From NCBI GenBank assembly GCA_947498055.1, contig CANMJA010000013.1, positions 1 to 64,000 of the forward strand: DNA of 64,000 nt, written 5' to 3'. Origin of the DNA: an uncultured Tenacibaculum sp. (GTDB lineage Bacteria > Bacteroidota > Bacteroidia > Flavobacteriales > Flavobacteriaceae). Under the pieces are notes generated by a model. The model was given only the letters and a program-made list of their open reading frames with translations. It was not told the DNA's origin and did not search any database. Shown here piece by piece: positions 17,638 to 26,597 of this stretch. The position numbers were made by a program, and so were the translations under genes. The number at the start of each line of letters is the position of its first letter. Position 1 is the first letter of the stretch.

Positions 17638-18261
17638 ATGATAATGCGTTTTTTAAAATATGTAGTTGTTTTTTTATTAGGATTTTTAATTGCTAAATTT
17701 TGGTATGATAGAAAAGAAGTAAAACATCAAAAAGAAGAAATTAAGGTCATGGTAAGTGGCATTCAAAATCTAAGTAAACTAGTAGTTTCTGAAGGGAATT
17801 ATTCTGAAATGTATAGTTTTTCAGATACTAAAAAATACTTATTTGATTATGTTCATTTTCAAAAAAAAGCAATTCTTTCTGTAAACGCAAAAGTAGAAGT
17901 TGGTTACGATTTATCTCAGCTAGAAATTCAAATAGATAGTATAGGTAAGCAAATTATTATTAATAAAATACCTAAAGAAGCTGTTACAATTTCACCAGAT
18001 ATTAAATATTTCGATTTACAACAAAGTAAGTTTAACAATTTTTCTAACCAAGAATTGAATTCTTTAAATGATAAGGCGATTGCAAAAATAAAAGAAACCA
18101 TAGAGTTTACCAATCAGAAAAAAGAAGCTAAAACACGCTTATTTGAAGAGTTGTCAAAAATATACCAATTGTCAAAAATTTATAATTGGAAAGTAGTAGA
18201 TAATACTGGATCAAAGCTTTTAGATTTATCAGAAAAAAAGACTATAGATTTAAAAGATTAG
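17638..18261 (+). CDS. DUF4230 domain protein, membrane-anchored
   Basis: A 207-residue protein with one N-terminal membrane helix (FLKYVVVFLLGFLIAKFW) and a soluble domain of the DUF4230 type, whose typical signs are the segments YSFSDTKKYLFDY, then KAILSVNAKVEVGYDL and KIPKEAVTISPDIKYFD. The function of the family is unknown. The start could be the ATG at 17638 or the third codon at 17644. It lies 22 bases after the ABC ATPase and 17 bases before an alpha/beta hydrolase gene, in one run of plus-strand genes from lspA onward. Confidence 0.8.
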   Translation: MIMRFLKYVVVFLLGFLIAKFWYDRKEVKHQKEEIKVMVSGIQNLSKLVVSEGNYSEMYSFSDTKKYLFDYVHFQKKAILSVNAKVEVGYDLSQLEIQIDSIGKQIIINKIPKEAVTISPDIKYFDLQQSKFNNFSNQELNSLNDKAIAKIKETIEFTNQKKEAKTRLFEELSKIYQLSKIYNWKVVDNTGSKLLDLSEKKTIDLKD

Positions 18262-18278
18262 TTTTAATTTAGAGAAAT

Positions 18279-19148
18279 ATGTTAAGTAATTATATAGATG
18301 TTTTTCGTTCTAAGTTTAGGAAAAAGAAGCTTAAAGAAAAAATAAACATTCGTATAATTCAAACAAATTATGGTGCTATTAGAGTATTAGATACTCTAGA
18401 AGAAGATAGACCAGTGTTATTGAATGTGCCAGATGGCCCAAATGTTATAGAGCATCATCAAGAATTGATTCATAAACTTTCTGTAAAATATAGGGTCATT
18501 TGCTTTGAATTTCCAGGAATTGGTTTTTCGCAACCAAATTCAAAATACGATTATTCGTTTCATAAAGCTACTGAGTTAATTATTCATTTAATGGATGTTT
18601 TAAATGTAGAGAGAGCTGCACTTGCATTTTCTTGTTCTAATGGTTTTTATGCTATTAAAACAGCAGAATTATTTCCAGAAAAAATTACTCGATTATTTCT
18701 GTCTCAAACACCTTCTTTAAATTCAATGAGTTCTTGGACTAAGAATACCATTCCAAAGATTCTTACTTATCCCTTTATCGGTCAAATTGTGAATATACTT
18801 TCTGAGAAAAAAATAGCAACAAGGTGGTATAAATATGCACTTCCAAAATTAACAGATAAAAAAGGTTATCAAAAAACAGCTGTAGATTCCCTTAATAATG
18901 GAGGATGTTTTTGTTTATCTAGTTTAGTTCAAGGATTATCAAAAGAAAAAGAATCAAAATTAAACGTGATTAAAACTCCAGCTACTCTAATTTGGGGAAG
19001 TAAGGATTTTACCCATAAAAACACAGATCATACTACAATATTGGAACATCTTCCAAATTGTGAAATTATAGAGTTTGATAACTGTGGTCATTTTCCCGAA
19101 TTAGAGGATGTAAACAGATATGTAGCTTTAATAAATGAACGTTTGTAA
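18279..19148 (+). CDS. Alpha/beta hydrolase with altered nucleophile elbow
   Basis: A 289-residue alpha/beta hydrolase. The fold is shown by the oxyanion-region strand RVICFEFPGIGFSQPNS, the acid in LIWGSKD and the His in NCGHFPELED. The nucleophile elbow reads S118-C-S120-N-G122, so the first Gly of the usual GxSxG is a Ser. S120 is the predicted nucleophile. No signal peptide is seen, so it is probably cytoplasmic. The substrate is unknown. It is the last gene of the run that begins with lspA. Confidence 0.85.
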   Translation: MLSNYIDVFRSKFRKKKLKEKINIRIIQTNYGAIRVLDTLEEDRPVLLNVPDGPNVIEHHQELIHKLSVKYRVICFEFPGIGFSQPNSKYDYSFHKATELIIHLMDVLNVERAALAFSCSNGFYAIKTAELFPEKITRLFLSQTPSLNSMSSWTKNTIPKILTYPFIGQIVNILSEKKIATRWYKYALPKLTDKKGYQKTAVDSLNNGGCFCLSSLVQGLSKEKESKLNVIKTPATLIWGSKDFTHKNTDHTTILEHLPNCEIIEFDNCGHFPELEDVNRYVALINERL

Positions 19149-19151
19149 GAG

Positions 19152-19298
19152 TTATTGATTATAAAACAAACCTAGTAATATCATAAGAAAGAAAATAATA
19201 AAAGGAATTTTCCAAGGTAATTTAGAGGGTTTGTAAATGAAATAGAAAATGCTAGTTATAATAAGCAAAAAGGTAGCAATTACTAAAAGAATCATCAT
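19152..19298 (-). CDS. Possible 48-residue two-helix membrane protein
   Basis: A small open frame from ATG at 19298 to TAA at 19152-19154, in the gap between the hydrolase gene and the YeeE pair. It encodes two hydrophobic helices (MMILLVIATFLLIITSIFYF and, after YKPSKLPWK, IPFIIFFLMILLGLF) with a basic turn between them, which is a plausible small membrane protein. It lies 118 bases downstream of the YeeE genes on the same strand. No promoter or family could be recognised. It is reported with low confidence. Confidence 0.4.
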   Translation of the reverse strand: MMILLVIATFLLIITSIFYFIYKPSKLPWKIPFIIFFLMILLGLFYNQ

Positions 19299-19416
19299 TT
19301 CGATAAAACTACTAGGAACATGAGTATGAGAAGGTTTTTATGAAGGTATTAAATATCAAATACAAGATGTAATTTGTAATACTATAAATTGTAAATAGAA
19401 TGATTTTTCGCTTCAT

Positions 19417-19830
19417 TTAATTCGGTAATTTCTTACTTAATAAACCATAAATAAAAGCGCCTAAAACAGCACCTAAAAGAACAATTAAAATAGAAATAAC
19501 GCCATTTCCTAACAAAACAAAAATAGGGCCAGGACAAGCACCAGCTAATGCCCAACCTAAACCAAAAATAGTTCCGCCAACGAAGGTTCTAATAAAACCT
19601 TTTTTCTTCTCTTTAATATGTATTTGATTTCCTAAATAGTCTTTAATGCTTCCTTTTTTGAATAGAAACATAAAGATCATAGAAATCGAAACTGCAGAAC
19701 CAATAATACCATACATATGAAATGATTGAAATTTAAACATTTCATAAATTCGATACCATGATATGGCTTCAGATTTTGTTAAAACAATACCAAAGACAAT
19801 CCCCACTAATAAAAATTTTAGATTTTTCAT
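19417..19830 (-). CDS. YeeE/YedE-family (DUF6691) membrane protein, small half
   Basis: A 137-residue membrane protein with four hydrophobic helices. The GxACPGP motif, seen here as LAGACPGPIFVLLG, is the hallmark of the YeeE/YedE sulfur transporters, where the Cys handles thiosulfate or a persulfide. It starts 3 bases after the partner gene and is the second half of a split transporter. In Bacteroidota this pair often goes with rhodanese or sulfur-oxidation genes; none is next to it here. Confidence 0.88.
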   Translation of the reverse strand: MKNLKFLLVGIVFGIVLTKSEAISWYRIYEMFKFQSFHMYGIIGSAVSISMIFMFLFKKGSIKDYLGNQIHIKEKKKGFIRTFVGGTIFGLGWALAGACPGPIFVLLGNGVISILIVLLGAVLGAFIYGLLSKKLPN

Positions 19831-19833
19831 GTT

Positions 19834-20391
19834 TTAAAAAATTAAAGGAAAAAGAATCCAGGTCATTATTAATCCACCAACAAAAAAACCAATAACAGCT
19901 ATTAAAGAAGGTAATTGTAAACTACTTAACCCAGTAATGGCATGACCAGAAGTGCAACCACCAGCATATCTAGTTCCAAAACCAATTAGTAAACCTGCAA
20001 TTAATAAAATAGAAAAGCCCTTTAAAGTAAAGACATTTTCTAAATTGAATAATTCATTAGGAACAAAAGAACCAGTTTCATAAGTAAAACCTAATTTTTG
20101 TAAATCGGTTATAGTTTCTGCATTTATATTATTTACAGAAGAATTAATTAAGAATGAATTGCTAATAAAACCACCAATCATTAATCCTAATACTATTGCA
20201 ATAGCCCAATCTCTTTGTTTCCAGTCTTTTTTAAAATAATCAGAAATTTTTCCGGCACCAGCTATGGTACACATAGTTTCTAAATTGGTAGATATCCCAA
20301 AACTTTTACCAAAATAATAAGTTAAAAATAAAACGAAAGCGATTAGAGGGCCAGATATGTACCAAGCCCAAGGTTGTAAAAGATAATCCAT
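19834..20391 (-). CDS. YeeE/YedE-family sulfur transporter, large half
   Basis: A 185-residue membrane protein with about five hydrophobic helices. Two Cys motifs mark the family: ETMCTIAGAG near residue 38 and RYAGGCTSGHAITG near residue 143. In characterised relatives (TsuA type) these Cys line the path of thiosulfate. It is located 1 base from the end of waaA on the same strand, so it is probably transcribed with it. Confidence 0.9.
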   Translation of the reverse strand: MDYLLQPWAWYISGPLIAFVLFLTYYFGKSFGISTNLETMCTIAGAGKISDYFKKDWKQRDWAIAIVLGLMIGGFISNSFLINSSVNNINAETITDLQKLGFTYETGSFVPNELFNLENVFTLKGFSILLIAGLLIGFGTRYAGGCTSGHAITGLSSLQLPSLIAVIGFFVGGLIMTWILFPLIF

Positions 20392-20392
20392 A

Positions 20393-21631
20393 TTAAATTA
20401 TTTTATGAATATAATTAAGAACTAATTCAGTAGCTCCTATATTATTTTTAACATAGTTTTTATTTATTTCTCCCATGTTAATTCGTAATTCTAAATTGTT
20501 TTTTAAGTCTGTAAATATATCAGAAAATTCTTCTTGATTAAGAATTCCTTTACTTCCACCAAGATTAATTAAATCTACAGCCTCTTTAAATTTTTCATGT
20601 TTATTTGCTCCAAAAACAATAGGAATGCCATAGGTTGCTGGTTCTAAAATATTATGCAAACCTGTAGCCAAACCACCACCAACATAAGCAGCATTTGCAT
20701 AAGAATATATTTTTGTAAGTATTCCAATAGTATCAATAATTAAAACTTGATATTCTTTTAAATTCACGCTATTTCTTTCTGAATATAAAATTGTTTTTTT
20801 TAAGAGAGCATTACGTAATTCTTCTATTTTAGTTGCATTTATATTATGAGGAGCGATAATAACTTTTTCTTTATTAGAGATTTTAGTGTTTATATAATCA
20901 ATTAATAATTCTTCATCTTCTTTCCAAGTGCTACCCGCAACAATTGTATAATTATTATCCTTAAATTCATTTACAAAACTTAAAGTATTGTCTTGTTTCA
21001 ATATTTCATAAACTCTATCAAAACGTGTATCACCAGATACCGTGCTGTTTTTAAAATTAATTGAATTTAAAAGGTTTTTAGAGGTTGTATTTTGAACAAA
21101 GAAGTATGTAAATGTTTTTAAAAATCCGCGCATCCATTTTCCATATGATTTAAAAAAAAGTTGATTTTCTCTAAATATTCCAGAAACTAATAAGGTTTTA
21201 ATATTTGCTTTTTTTAGTTCGTTTAATAAATTTGGCCAAAATTCATATTTAATAATGATAGCCATTTCAGGATGTATTTGTTGTATGAATTTTCTGACTT
21301 TCCTTTTAGTATCGAAAGGAAGATAACATACAACATCTGCTAGAGTATAATCTTTTCTAATTTCATAACCAGAAGGAGAGAAGAAAGAAACTACAATTTT
21401 ATGAGTAGTATATTCTTTTTTTAAACGCTCAATAATTGGTCTTGCTTGTTCAAATTCCCCTAGAGAAGCAGCATGAATCCAAAAAACTTTATCAGTAGGT
21501 GTTATAACATTTAATTTCTTAAAAGTTTCTTTACGACCATTTATGAATAGCTTTATTTTTGGATTAAAAAAAGCAATAATTTTTAAAAAGAAATAACTAA
21601 TATGAATAATTATATTATAAAGAAAAATCAT
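20393..21631 (-). CDS. waaA: 3-deoxy-D-manno-octulosonic acid (Kdo) transferase
   Basis: A 412-residue glycosyltransferase that adds Kdo to lipid A at the inner membrane. The N-terminal hydrophobic anchor (residues 3-22) is followed by the Glycos_transf_N domain with the catalytic glutamate in HAASLGEFEQARPII. The second half has the GT-B nucleotide-binding domain with VGGGLATGLHNILEPATYGIP. An exact TAnnTTTG box ends 5 bases before the ATG, so the mRNA is predicted to be leaderless. The gene is followed by the YeeE pair. Confidence 0.94.
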   Translation of the reverse strand: MIFLYNIIIHISYFFLKIIAFFNPKIKLFINGRKETFKKLNVITPTDKVFWIHAASLGEFEQARPIIERLKKEYTTHKIVVSFFSPSGYEIRKDYTLADVVCYLPFDTKRKVRKFIQQIHPEMAIIIKYEFWPNLLNELKKANIKTLLVSGIFRENQLFFKSYGKWMRGFLKTFTYFFVQNTTSKNLLNSINFKNSTVSGDTRFDRVYEILKQDNTLSFVNEFKDNNYTIVAGSTWKEDEELLIDYINTKISNKEKVIIAPHNINATKIEELRNALLKKTILYSERNSVNLKEYQVLIIDTIGILTKIYSYANAAYVGGGLATGLHNILEPATYGIPIVFGANKHEKFKEAVDLINLGGSKGILNQEEFSDIFTDLKNNLELRINMGEINKNYVKNNIGATELVLNYIHKII

Positions 21632-21636
21632 GTTAG

Positions 21637-21644
21637 CAAAGTTA
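21637..21644 (-). promoter_or_regulatory. -7 promoter element of waaA, leaderless type
   Basis: On the minus strand TAACTTTG is followed by CTAAC and then the ATG at 21631. The spacing of 5 bases places the expected transcription start at or next to the start codon. Confidence 0.55.
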
Positions 21645-21649
21645 TTAAA

Positions 21650-21678
21650 TAAAAAAACAGTGAATGCATATTCACTGT
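21650..21678 (-). terminator. Terminator after the DUF2911 gene
   Basis: Inverted repeat ACAGTGAAT / ATTCACTGT with a GCAT loop, with T runs on both sides, so it can work in both directions. On the minus strand it follows the DUF2911 gene and separates it from waaA. Confidence 0.8.
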
Positions 21679-21759
21679 TTTTTGAGAAGATTTAATCGCA
21701 GAGCGATAATAAAGTTATTAATTGTTGTTTTTTTGTTTAAAAAGGGGGCTTTTTATTTA

Positions 21760-22611
21760 CTATTGAATAGCTTTTAGTAATAATTCACATTTAGAGATAT
21801 ACCCATAATCGGATGACTTACTGTTTTTAGCGTCTTTTAGACATTTTAGAGCACCGGCTTTAGCTATTTCTTTTTTGTTCAAAACATTTGCTAATTCGGC
21901 TTTATAATAAGTGTACCAAAAAGCATTAGGTTTTAATTCTGATGCTTTAACAAACCAATTAAAAGCAGTTTCTAGATCTATGTTTTTTTGATAATAATAT
22001 TGAGCTGCATCAAAATAAGTTTGAGGTTTTATATCTTTTTTAGCATTGAGTATCTTTTCATTTATTTGATTCTTAATGATGGCATCAGAATCTACTTTAA
22101 CAGGGATGGTTATTTTAGAATTTTCCCAAACGATAATTAGATCAGCACCATCAACAGTAAAATTTTCAAAACGAATATTTAATGTTTCATAAGTATCAAT
22201 AGTTGTTTTAACAGGAGTGGTAAAACGAACTAAGTCATTTTCTTTTTGATAATTTCCTGCACCCCATAAATTACTTTTTTTATGAATAATAATAGTCCAT
22301 TCTTTTTTACCAGGAATAGTATATAAACCATATGTTCCAATAGGAATAATAGTGTTGGCGAATGAAGCTTCTTTATCTAAAGTTATTTTTGTAGAAGCAT
22401 TTGCTCCAGTTCTCCATATTTTATTATAAGGAATTAAGGAACCAAAAATCTTTCTATTGTTTTTACTAGGTTGCCCATATTCTAAAGTGAAGTTGGCAAG
22501 TCCAACTTTTTGTTTAGAAACTACTTTTGGACTTAAACTAGGTTTGTCTATTTGTGCAATTATATTTACTGTTGTAAATAAAAAAAGGAAAATAAATGTA
22601 TAGGCTTTCAT
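21760..22611 (-). CDS. DUF2911 domain protein, exported
   Basis: A 283-residue protein with a signal peptide (YTFIFLFLFTTVNIIAQ). The DUF2911 domain (about residues 25-165) is recognised by LEYGQPSKNNRKIFG, then IPYNKIWRTGANASTKIT and GTYGLYTIPGKKEWTII. A helical C-terminal part with a TPR-like repeat (YYQKNIDLETAFNWFVKASEL is within residues 205-228) follows. The family is common in Bacteroidota and has no known function. It is transcribed alone between two terminators. Confidence 0.87.
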   Translation of the reverse strand: MKAYTFIFLFLFTTVNIIAQIDKPSLSPKVVSKQKVGLANFTLEYGQPSKNNRKIFGSLIPYNKIWRTGANASTKITLDKEASFANTIIPIGTYGLYTIPGKKEWTIIIHKKSNLWGAGNYQKENDLVRFTTPVKTTIDTYETLNIRFENFTVDGADLIIVWENSKITIPVKVDSDAIIKNQINEKILNAKKDIKPQTYFDAAQYYYQKNIDLETAFNWFVKASELKPNAFWYTYYKAELANVLNKKEIAKAGALKCLKDAKNSKSSDYGYISKCELLLKAIQ

Positions 22612-22678
22612 AAGTTCAATGATATAATTATTTGCAAATAGACGTTTATTTAGATAAAAATTACAAAAGAACGTGTGT

Positions 22679-22716
22679 TAAAAAAAAGCCAATGAATAAT
22701 ATATCATTGGCTTTTT
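22679..22716 (-). terminator. Terminator of the accB-accC operon
   Basis: A 13-base stem AAAAAGCCAATGA / TCATTGGCTTTTT with an 8-base loop and T runs on both strands. It lies 10 bases after the accC stop on the minus strand. Confidence 0.88.
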
Positions 22717-22725
22717 ATAGAAAAT

Positions 22726-24063
22726 TTATTTCATTTCAAAATCTTCCATGAATTTTGTAGTGTAATTACCAGCTACATAATCAGGATGATCCATTAATTG
22801 TCTATGAAAAGGAATCGTTGTTTTAATACCTTCTATTACATACTCATCTAATGCTCGTTTCATTTTATTAATTGCTTCTTCTCTTGTTTGAGCAGTTACA
22901 ATTAATTTAGAAATCATAGAATCGTAATTTGGTGGAATCATATATCCTGCATAAACATGTGTATCTATACGAACACCATGTCCACCTGGAGCATGATATG
23001 ACGTAATTTTACCAGGAGCAGGTCTAAAACCATTATAAGGATCTTCTGCATTTATTCTACACTCAATAGAATGTAGTTGAGGTGTATAATTATTACCAGA
23101 AATTGGAACACCAGCTGCAACTAAAATTTGCTCACGAATTAAATCATAATCTACTACTTCTTCTGTAATAGGGTGCTCTACTTGTATACGAGTATTCATC
23201 TCCATAAAGTAGAAATTACGATGCTTATCTACTAAAAACTCTACCGTACCAGCTCCTTCGTATTTAATATATTCAGCAGCTTTTACAGCGGCTTTTCCCA
23301 TTTCATTACGTAATTCATCAGTCATAAAAGGAGATGGAGTCTCTTCTGTTAATTTTTGATGACGACGTTGTACCGAACAATCTCTTTCAGATAAGTGACA
23401 TGCTTTACCAAAAGAATCACCGACTATTTGAATTTCAATATGTCTAGGTTCTTCAATTAATTTTTCCATGTACATATCATCATTTCCAAAAGCAGCTTTA
23501 GACTCATGTCTAGCAGAATCCCATGCATCTTTTAAGTCTTCTTCCTTCCAAACAGCACGCATTCCTTTACCACCACCACCAGCAGATGCTTTTAACATTA
23601 CTGGGTATCCAGTTTCTATGGCAAGTTTTTTACATTCTTCAAAATTAGGAATAACTCCTTCGCTACCAGGAACACAAGGAACACCAGCTGCAATCATGGT
23701 TGATTTTGCATTTGCCTTATCTCCCATTTGGTCAATCATTTCGGCAGTAGCTCCAATGAATTTGATATTATGTTCTTCACATAATTTAGAGAATTTTGCA
23801 TTTTCTGATAAAAAACCATAACCAGGATGAATAGCATCAGCATTAGTAATCTCTGCAGCAGCAATAATTCTATCCATTTTTAAATAAGATTCACTACTTG
23901 GAGCAGGGCCAATACAAACTGCTTCATCTGCAAATCTTACAGGTAAACTTTCTGCATCTGCCTTAGAGTAAACAGCAACGGTTTTAATTCCCATTTCTTT
24001 ACAGGTACGTATAACACGAAGAGCAATTTCGCCTCTATTGGCAATTAATATTTTTTTAAACAT
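22726..24063 (-). CDS. accC: Acetyl-CoA carboxylase biotin carboxylase subunit
   Basis: A 445-residue ATP-grasp enzyme that carboxylates biotin on AccB in the first step of fatty-acid synthesis. Visible signs are the N-terminal [16 protein letters not shown], the glycine-rich ATP loop [14 protein letters not shown] (residues about 155-168), the catalytic segment [16 protein letters not shown], and the length usual for bacterial AccC. It follows accB by 86 bases on the same strand and ends at a strong terminator. Confidence 0.97.
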   Translation of the reverse strand: MFKKILIANRGEIALRVIRTCKEMGIKTVAVYSKADAESLPVRFADEAVCIGPAPSSESYLKMDRIIAAAEITNADAIHPGYGFLSENAKFSKLCEEHNIKFIGATAEMIDQMGDKANAKSTMIAAGVPCVPGSEGVIPNFEECKKLAIETGYPVMLKASAGGGGKGMRAVWKEEDLKDAWDSARHESKAAFGNDDMYMEKLIEEPRHIEIQIVGDSFGKACHLSERDCSVQRRHQKLTEETPSPFMTDELRNEMGKAAVKAAEYIKYEGAGTVEFLVDKHRNFYFMEMNTRIQVEHPITEEVVDYDLIREQILVAAGVPISGNNYTPQLHSIECRINAEDPYNGFRPAPGKITSYHAPGGHGVRIDTHVYAGYMIPPNYDSMISKLIVTAQTREEAINKMKRALDEYVIEGIKTTIPFHRQLMDHPDYVAGNYTTKFMEDFEMK

Positions 24064-24149
24064 CTTGTATCAAATTAGTTAATTAGAAAATAAGCTAACT
24101 AGATAATTAACGTTAGAAAAAAATTCTAACTTCTAATTTCTAATTTAAT

Positions 24150-24638
24150 TTATGACGGGTCTACTAAAAATAAAGGTTGATCAAATTCTACAGGAGTAGA
24201 ATCATCTACTAATACTTTTACTATTTTACCAGATACCTCAGATTCTATTTCATTAAATAGTTTCATTGCTTCTATAACACAAACAGTATCGCCTATTTTT
24301 ACATCTTTACCAACTTCTGTAAATACAGGTTTGTCTGGAGAAGGTTTGCGATAAAAAGTACCAATAATAGGTGAATTTATAGTTATATATTTAGAATCAT
24401 CTTCACTAGTTGTATTATTAGTAGAGCTAGCAGCAGTTTCTATAGGTTGTTGTACTGGTATTGGAGTTTGAGCTAAAACTTGAGGAGCTGCAGCAATTGG
24501 TGCAGCTTGAATTATTTTAGTTTCAACATCAGAGCCAGTTTTTATAGTGATTTTTACATCATCCATTTCTAACTTCACTTCACTAGCACCAGACTTAGCG
24601 ACGAACTTAATAAGATTTTGGATTTCTTTAATGTCCAT
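24150..24638 (-). CDS. accB: Biotin carboxyl carrier protein of acetyl-CoA carboxylase
   Basis: A 162-residue carrier. The N-terminal 35 residues form a helix and strand (MDIKEIQNLIKFVAKSG), a Pro/Ala/Gln-rich linker follows, and the C-terminal biotinyl domain (about residues 85-162) carries the modified lysine in VIEAMKLFNEI. The motif is AMKL rather than AMKM. It lies 24 bases downstream of fabH and upstream of accC, so the three form an operon. Confidence 0.96.
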   Translation of the reverse strand: MDIKEIQNLIKFVAKSGASEVKLEMDDVKITIKTGSDVETKIIQAAPIAAAPQVLAQTPIPVQQPIETAASSTNNTTSEDDSKYITINSPIIGTFYRKPSPDKPVFTEVGKDVKIGDTVCVIEAMKLFNEIESEVSGKIVKVLVDDSTPVEFDQPLFLVDPS

Positions 24639-24662
24639 TGTATTATAATTTTAGTTGATTGT

Positions 24663-25658
24663 CTATCTGTTGTATGCCCACTTTAGATAAATAGCTCCCC
24701 ATGTGAAGCCACCACCAAAAGCAGCAAAAATTAAATTATCTCCTTTTTTAAGCTCTTTTTCATAGTCTGCTAATAATAAACCTAGAGTAGCAGAAGTTGT
24801 GTTTCCGTATCTATGAATGTTCATCATTACTTTATCATTCTCTAACCCAACTCTATTAGCTGTAGCCTCAATAATTCTTTTATTTGCTTGATGAGGTACT
24901 AGCCAATCTATGGTATCTTTTGTTAGGTTATTTCTTTCTATAATTTTTTCAGAAACAGCAGCCATATTTGAAACAGCAAATTTAAAAACAGTTTTACCTT
25001 CTTGGTGAACAAAGTGTTGCCTGTTTTTAATTGTTTCTTGAGAGGCAGGTAATATAGAACCACCAGCATTTATTTTTAAGAAGTCTCTTCCTATTCCATC
25101 ACTTCTTAGGTATTCATCTTGAAGTCCTAGGCCTTCTTCATTTGGTTCAAATAATGCAGCCCCAGCTCCATCTCCAAAGATGATACAAGTTGCCCTATCT
25201 GTATAATCAATAATAGAAGACATTTTATCGGCACCAATAAGAAGTACTTTTTTATATCTTCCAGATTCTATGTAGCTAGCAGCCGTAGACATTCCGTATA
25301 AAAAACTGGAACATGCCGCTTGTAAATCATACCCAAAAGCATTAACAGCGCCTATTTTTGTGGCGGTATATACAGCTGTTGAAGCTACTAACATATCTGG
25401 AGTAGCTGTAGCTACAATTACCATATCTATTTCTGTAGGATCAATATTTCCTTTTTGAAGTAAATCTTCCGCAGCTTTTATAGCCATGTACGAAGTACCT
25501 GCGTTTTCATCCTTTAATATTCTTCTTTCTTTTATACCTGTTCTAGAGGTAATCCATTCATCATTAGTATCTACCATAGTTTCTAACTCTTTGTTAGTTA
25601 GAACATACTCTGGAAGGTATTTTCCCACTGCTGTTATTGCTGCAGTTGTTTTAGCCAT
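24663..25658 (-). CDS. fabH: 3-oxoacyl-[acyl-carrier-protein] synthase III
   Basis: A 331-residue condensing enzyme that starts fatty-acid chains from acetyl-CoA and malonyl-ACP. The catalytic triad is seen as Cys in LQAACSSFLYG, His in VPHQANKRI and Asn in HRYGNTTSAT. The ATG at 25658 gives the usual N terminus. It has its own promoter box (25687-25694) and is separated from rpmF by two hairpins, so it leads the fabH-accB-accC operon. Confidence 0.96.
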   Translation of the reverse strand: MAKTTAAITAVGKYLPEYVLTNKELETMVDTNDEWITSRTGIKERRILKDENAGTSYMAIKAAEDLLQKGNIDPTEIDMVIVATATPDMLVASTAVYTATKIGAVNAFGYDLQAACSSFLYGMSTAASYIESGRYKKVLLIGADKMSSIIDYTDRATCIIFGDGAGAALFEPNEEGLGLQDEYLRSDGIGRDFLKINAGGSILPASQETIKNRQHFVHQEGKTVFKFAVSNMAAVSEKIIERNNLTKDTIDWLVPHQANKRIIEATANRVGLENDKVMMNIHRYGNTTSATLGLLLADYEKELKKGDNLIFAAFGGGFTWGAIYLKWAYNR

Positions 25659-25686
25659 GTTTGTTACTTATAATAAATTTAGTTTT

Positions 25687-25694
25687 CAAAAGTA
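25687..25694 (-). promoter_or_regulatory. -7 promoter element of the fabH-accB-accC operon
   Basis: On the minus strand TACTTTTG, an exact TAnnTTTG box, lies 28 bases before the fabH start codon at 25658. Confidence 0.5.
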
Positions 25695-25720
25695 GTAATT
25701 TTTTTTTCACCACTTAACGA

Positions 25721-25785
25721 AAAAAACGCCAAAAACTATAGTTTTTGACGTTATTTCTGTTAAAATCTCAAAAATATTGAGATTG
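25721..25785 (-). terminator. Two hairpins ending the yceD-rpmF transcript
   Basis: Downstream of rpmF on the minus strand are an AATCTCAA / TTGAGATT hairpin (25765-25785) and a longer one, AACG-C-CAAAAAC with its partner around a TATA loop (25725-25752, one mismatch), the latter followed by a run of seven T on the minus strand. The second is the likely terminator. Confidence 0.75.
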
Positions 25786-25792
25786 TTTTCTG

Positions 25793-25990
25793 TTAAGCTT
25801 CTACTTCTGTTGTATTATCTAATACCACTTGACCTCTATAATATAATTTACCTTCGTGCCAATGAGCTCTATGGTATAAATGCGCTTCACCAGTTGTTGG
25901 ATCTGTAGCTATTTGAGGCATAGAAGCTTTATAATGAGTTCTTCTTTTATCTCTTCTAGTTTTCGATATTTTTCTCTTAGGATGTGCCAT
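25793..25990 (-). CDS. rpmF: 50S ribosomal protein L32
   Basis: A 65-residue ribosomal protein. The start [20 protein letters not shown] is the typical L32 N terminus, and the middle contains the usual [13 protein letters not shown] segment. No zinc-binding Cys pairs are present, as in other Bacteroidota L32. It begins 1 base after the stop of the YceD gene, the conserved yceD-rpmF pair. Confidence 0.97.
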   Translation of the reverse strand: MAHPKRKISKTRRDKRRTHYKASMPQIATDPTTGEAHLYHRAHWHEGKLYYRGQVVLDNTTEVEA

Positions 25991-25991
25991 T

Positions 25992-26534
25992 TTATGTATT
26001 TTTTCCTGTTAGTAAATCTTTTAATTTATCCCATCTAGGGTCAGTTGCTTGTTCTTCAACTGTTTTTTCTTTGTTAACTTCTAATTCTTTAAGTTTTTTT
26101 AAAGATTCAGATTCCATGGTTCCATTCAATACATCAGGATGAACTCTTTTTGTAGGTACAGAAAGTACTGCAAGTTCATAGATGTATTGAGCTACATTCA
26201 TCTGATATTCATCGTAAGGTAGAATTAAAATTTCATCATTGTCATCATTGAATTCTGGTCCAAATTTAACAACTAATTTATATTCACCTTCTATGTTTTG
26301 ATTATAAAGTTCACCAGTAACATCGCAGGGTATATTAACAGTTCCTGTGATTGAAAATGTTAATTCTAACAAAGTGCTTTTTTTGATGAAATTTATATCA
26401 ATATTTATATCAGTTTCATTAAACTCATTATACTGAAATTCTTCAAAGAACGTATTATCAATTTGGTATTGAAAACTATGATTTCCTTCTTTTAAACCAA
26501 TAAAAGGAATGATAAAATGTTTTAAACCTTTCAT
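25992..26534 (-). CDS. YceD family protein (DUF177), ribosome-linked
   Basis: A 180-residue DUF177/YceD protein. Typical features are the single conserved Cys in [14 protein letters not shown] and the acidic C-terminal half. The family is always found next to rpmF and, in bacteria and plastids, is implicated in 23S rRNA accumulation. The -7 box TATATTTG lies 22 bases upstream of its start, so it leads the yceD-rpmF operon. Confidence 0.9.
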   Translation of the reverse strand: MKGLKHFIIPFIGLKEGNHSFQYQIDNTFFEEFQYNEFNETDINIDINFIKKSTLLELTFSITGTVNIPCDVTGELYNQNIEGEYKLVVKFGPEFNDDNDEILILPYDEYQMNVAQYIYELAVLSVPTKRVHPDVLNGTMESESLKKLKELEVNKEKTVEEQATDPRWDKLKDLLTGKNT

Positions 26535-26556
26535 TTACAATATCAATTTGAGGGCG

Positions 26557-26564
26557 CAAATATA
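26557..26564 (-). promoter_or_regulatory. -7 promoter element of the yceD-rpmF operon
   Basis: On the minus strand TATATTTG, an exact TAnnTTTG box, ends 22 bases before the start codon at 26534. Confidence 0.5.
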
Positions 26565-26597
26565 ATAAAATGTTTTTTAATAAATGATATTTTATTA

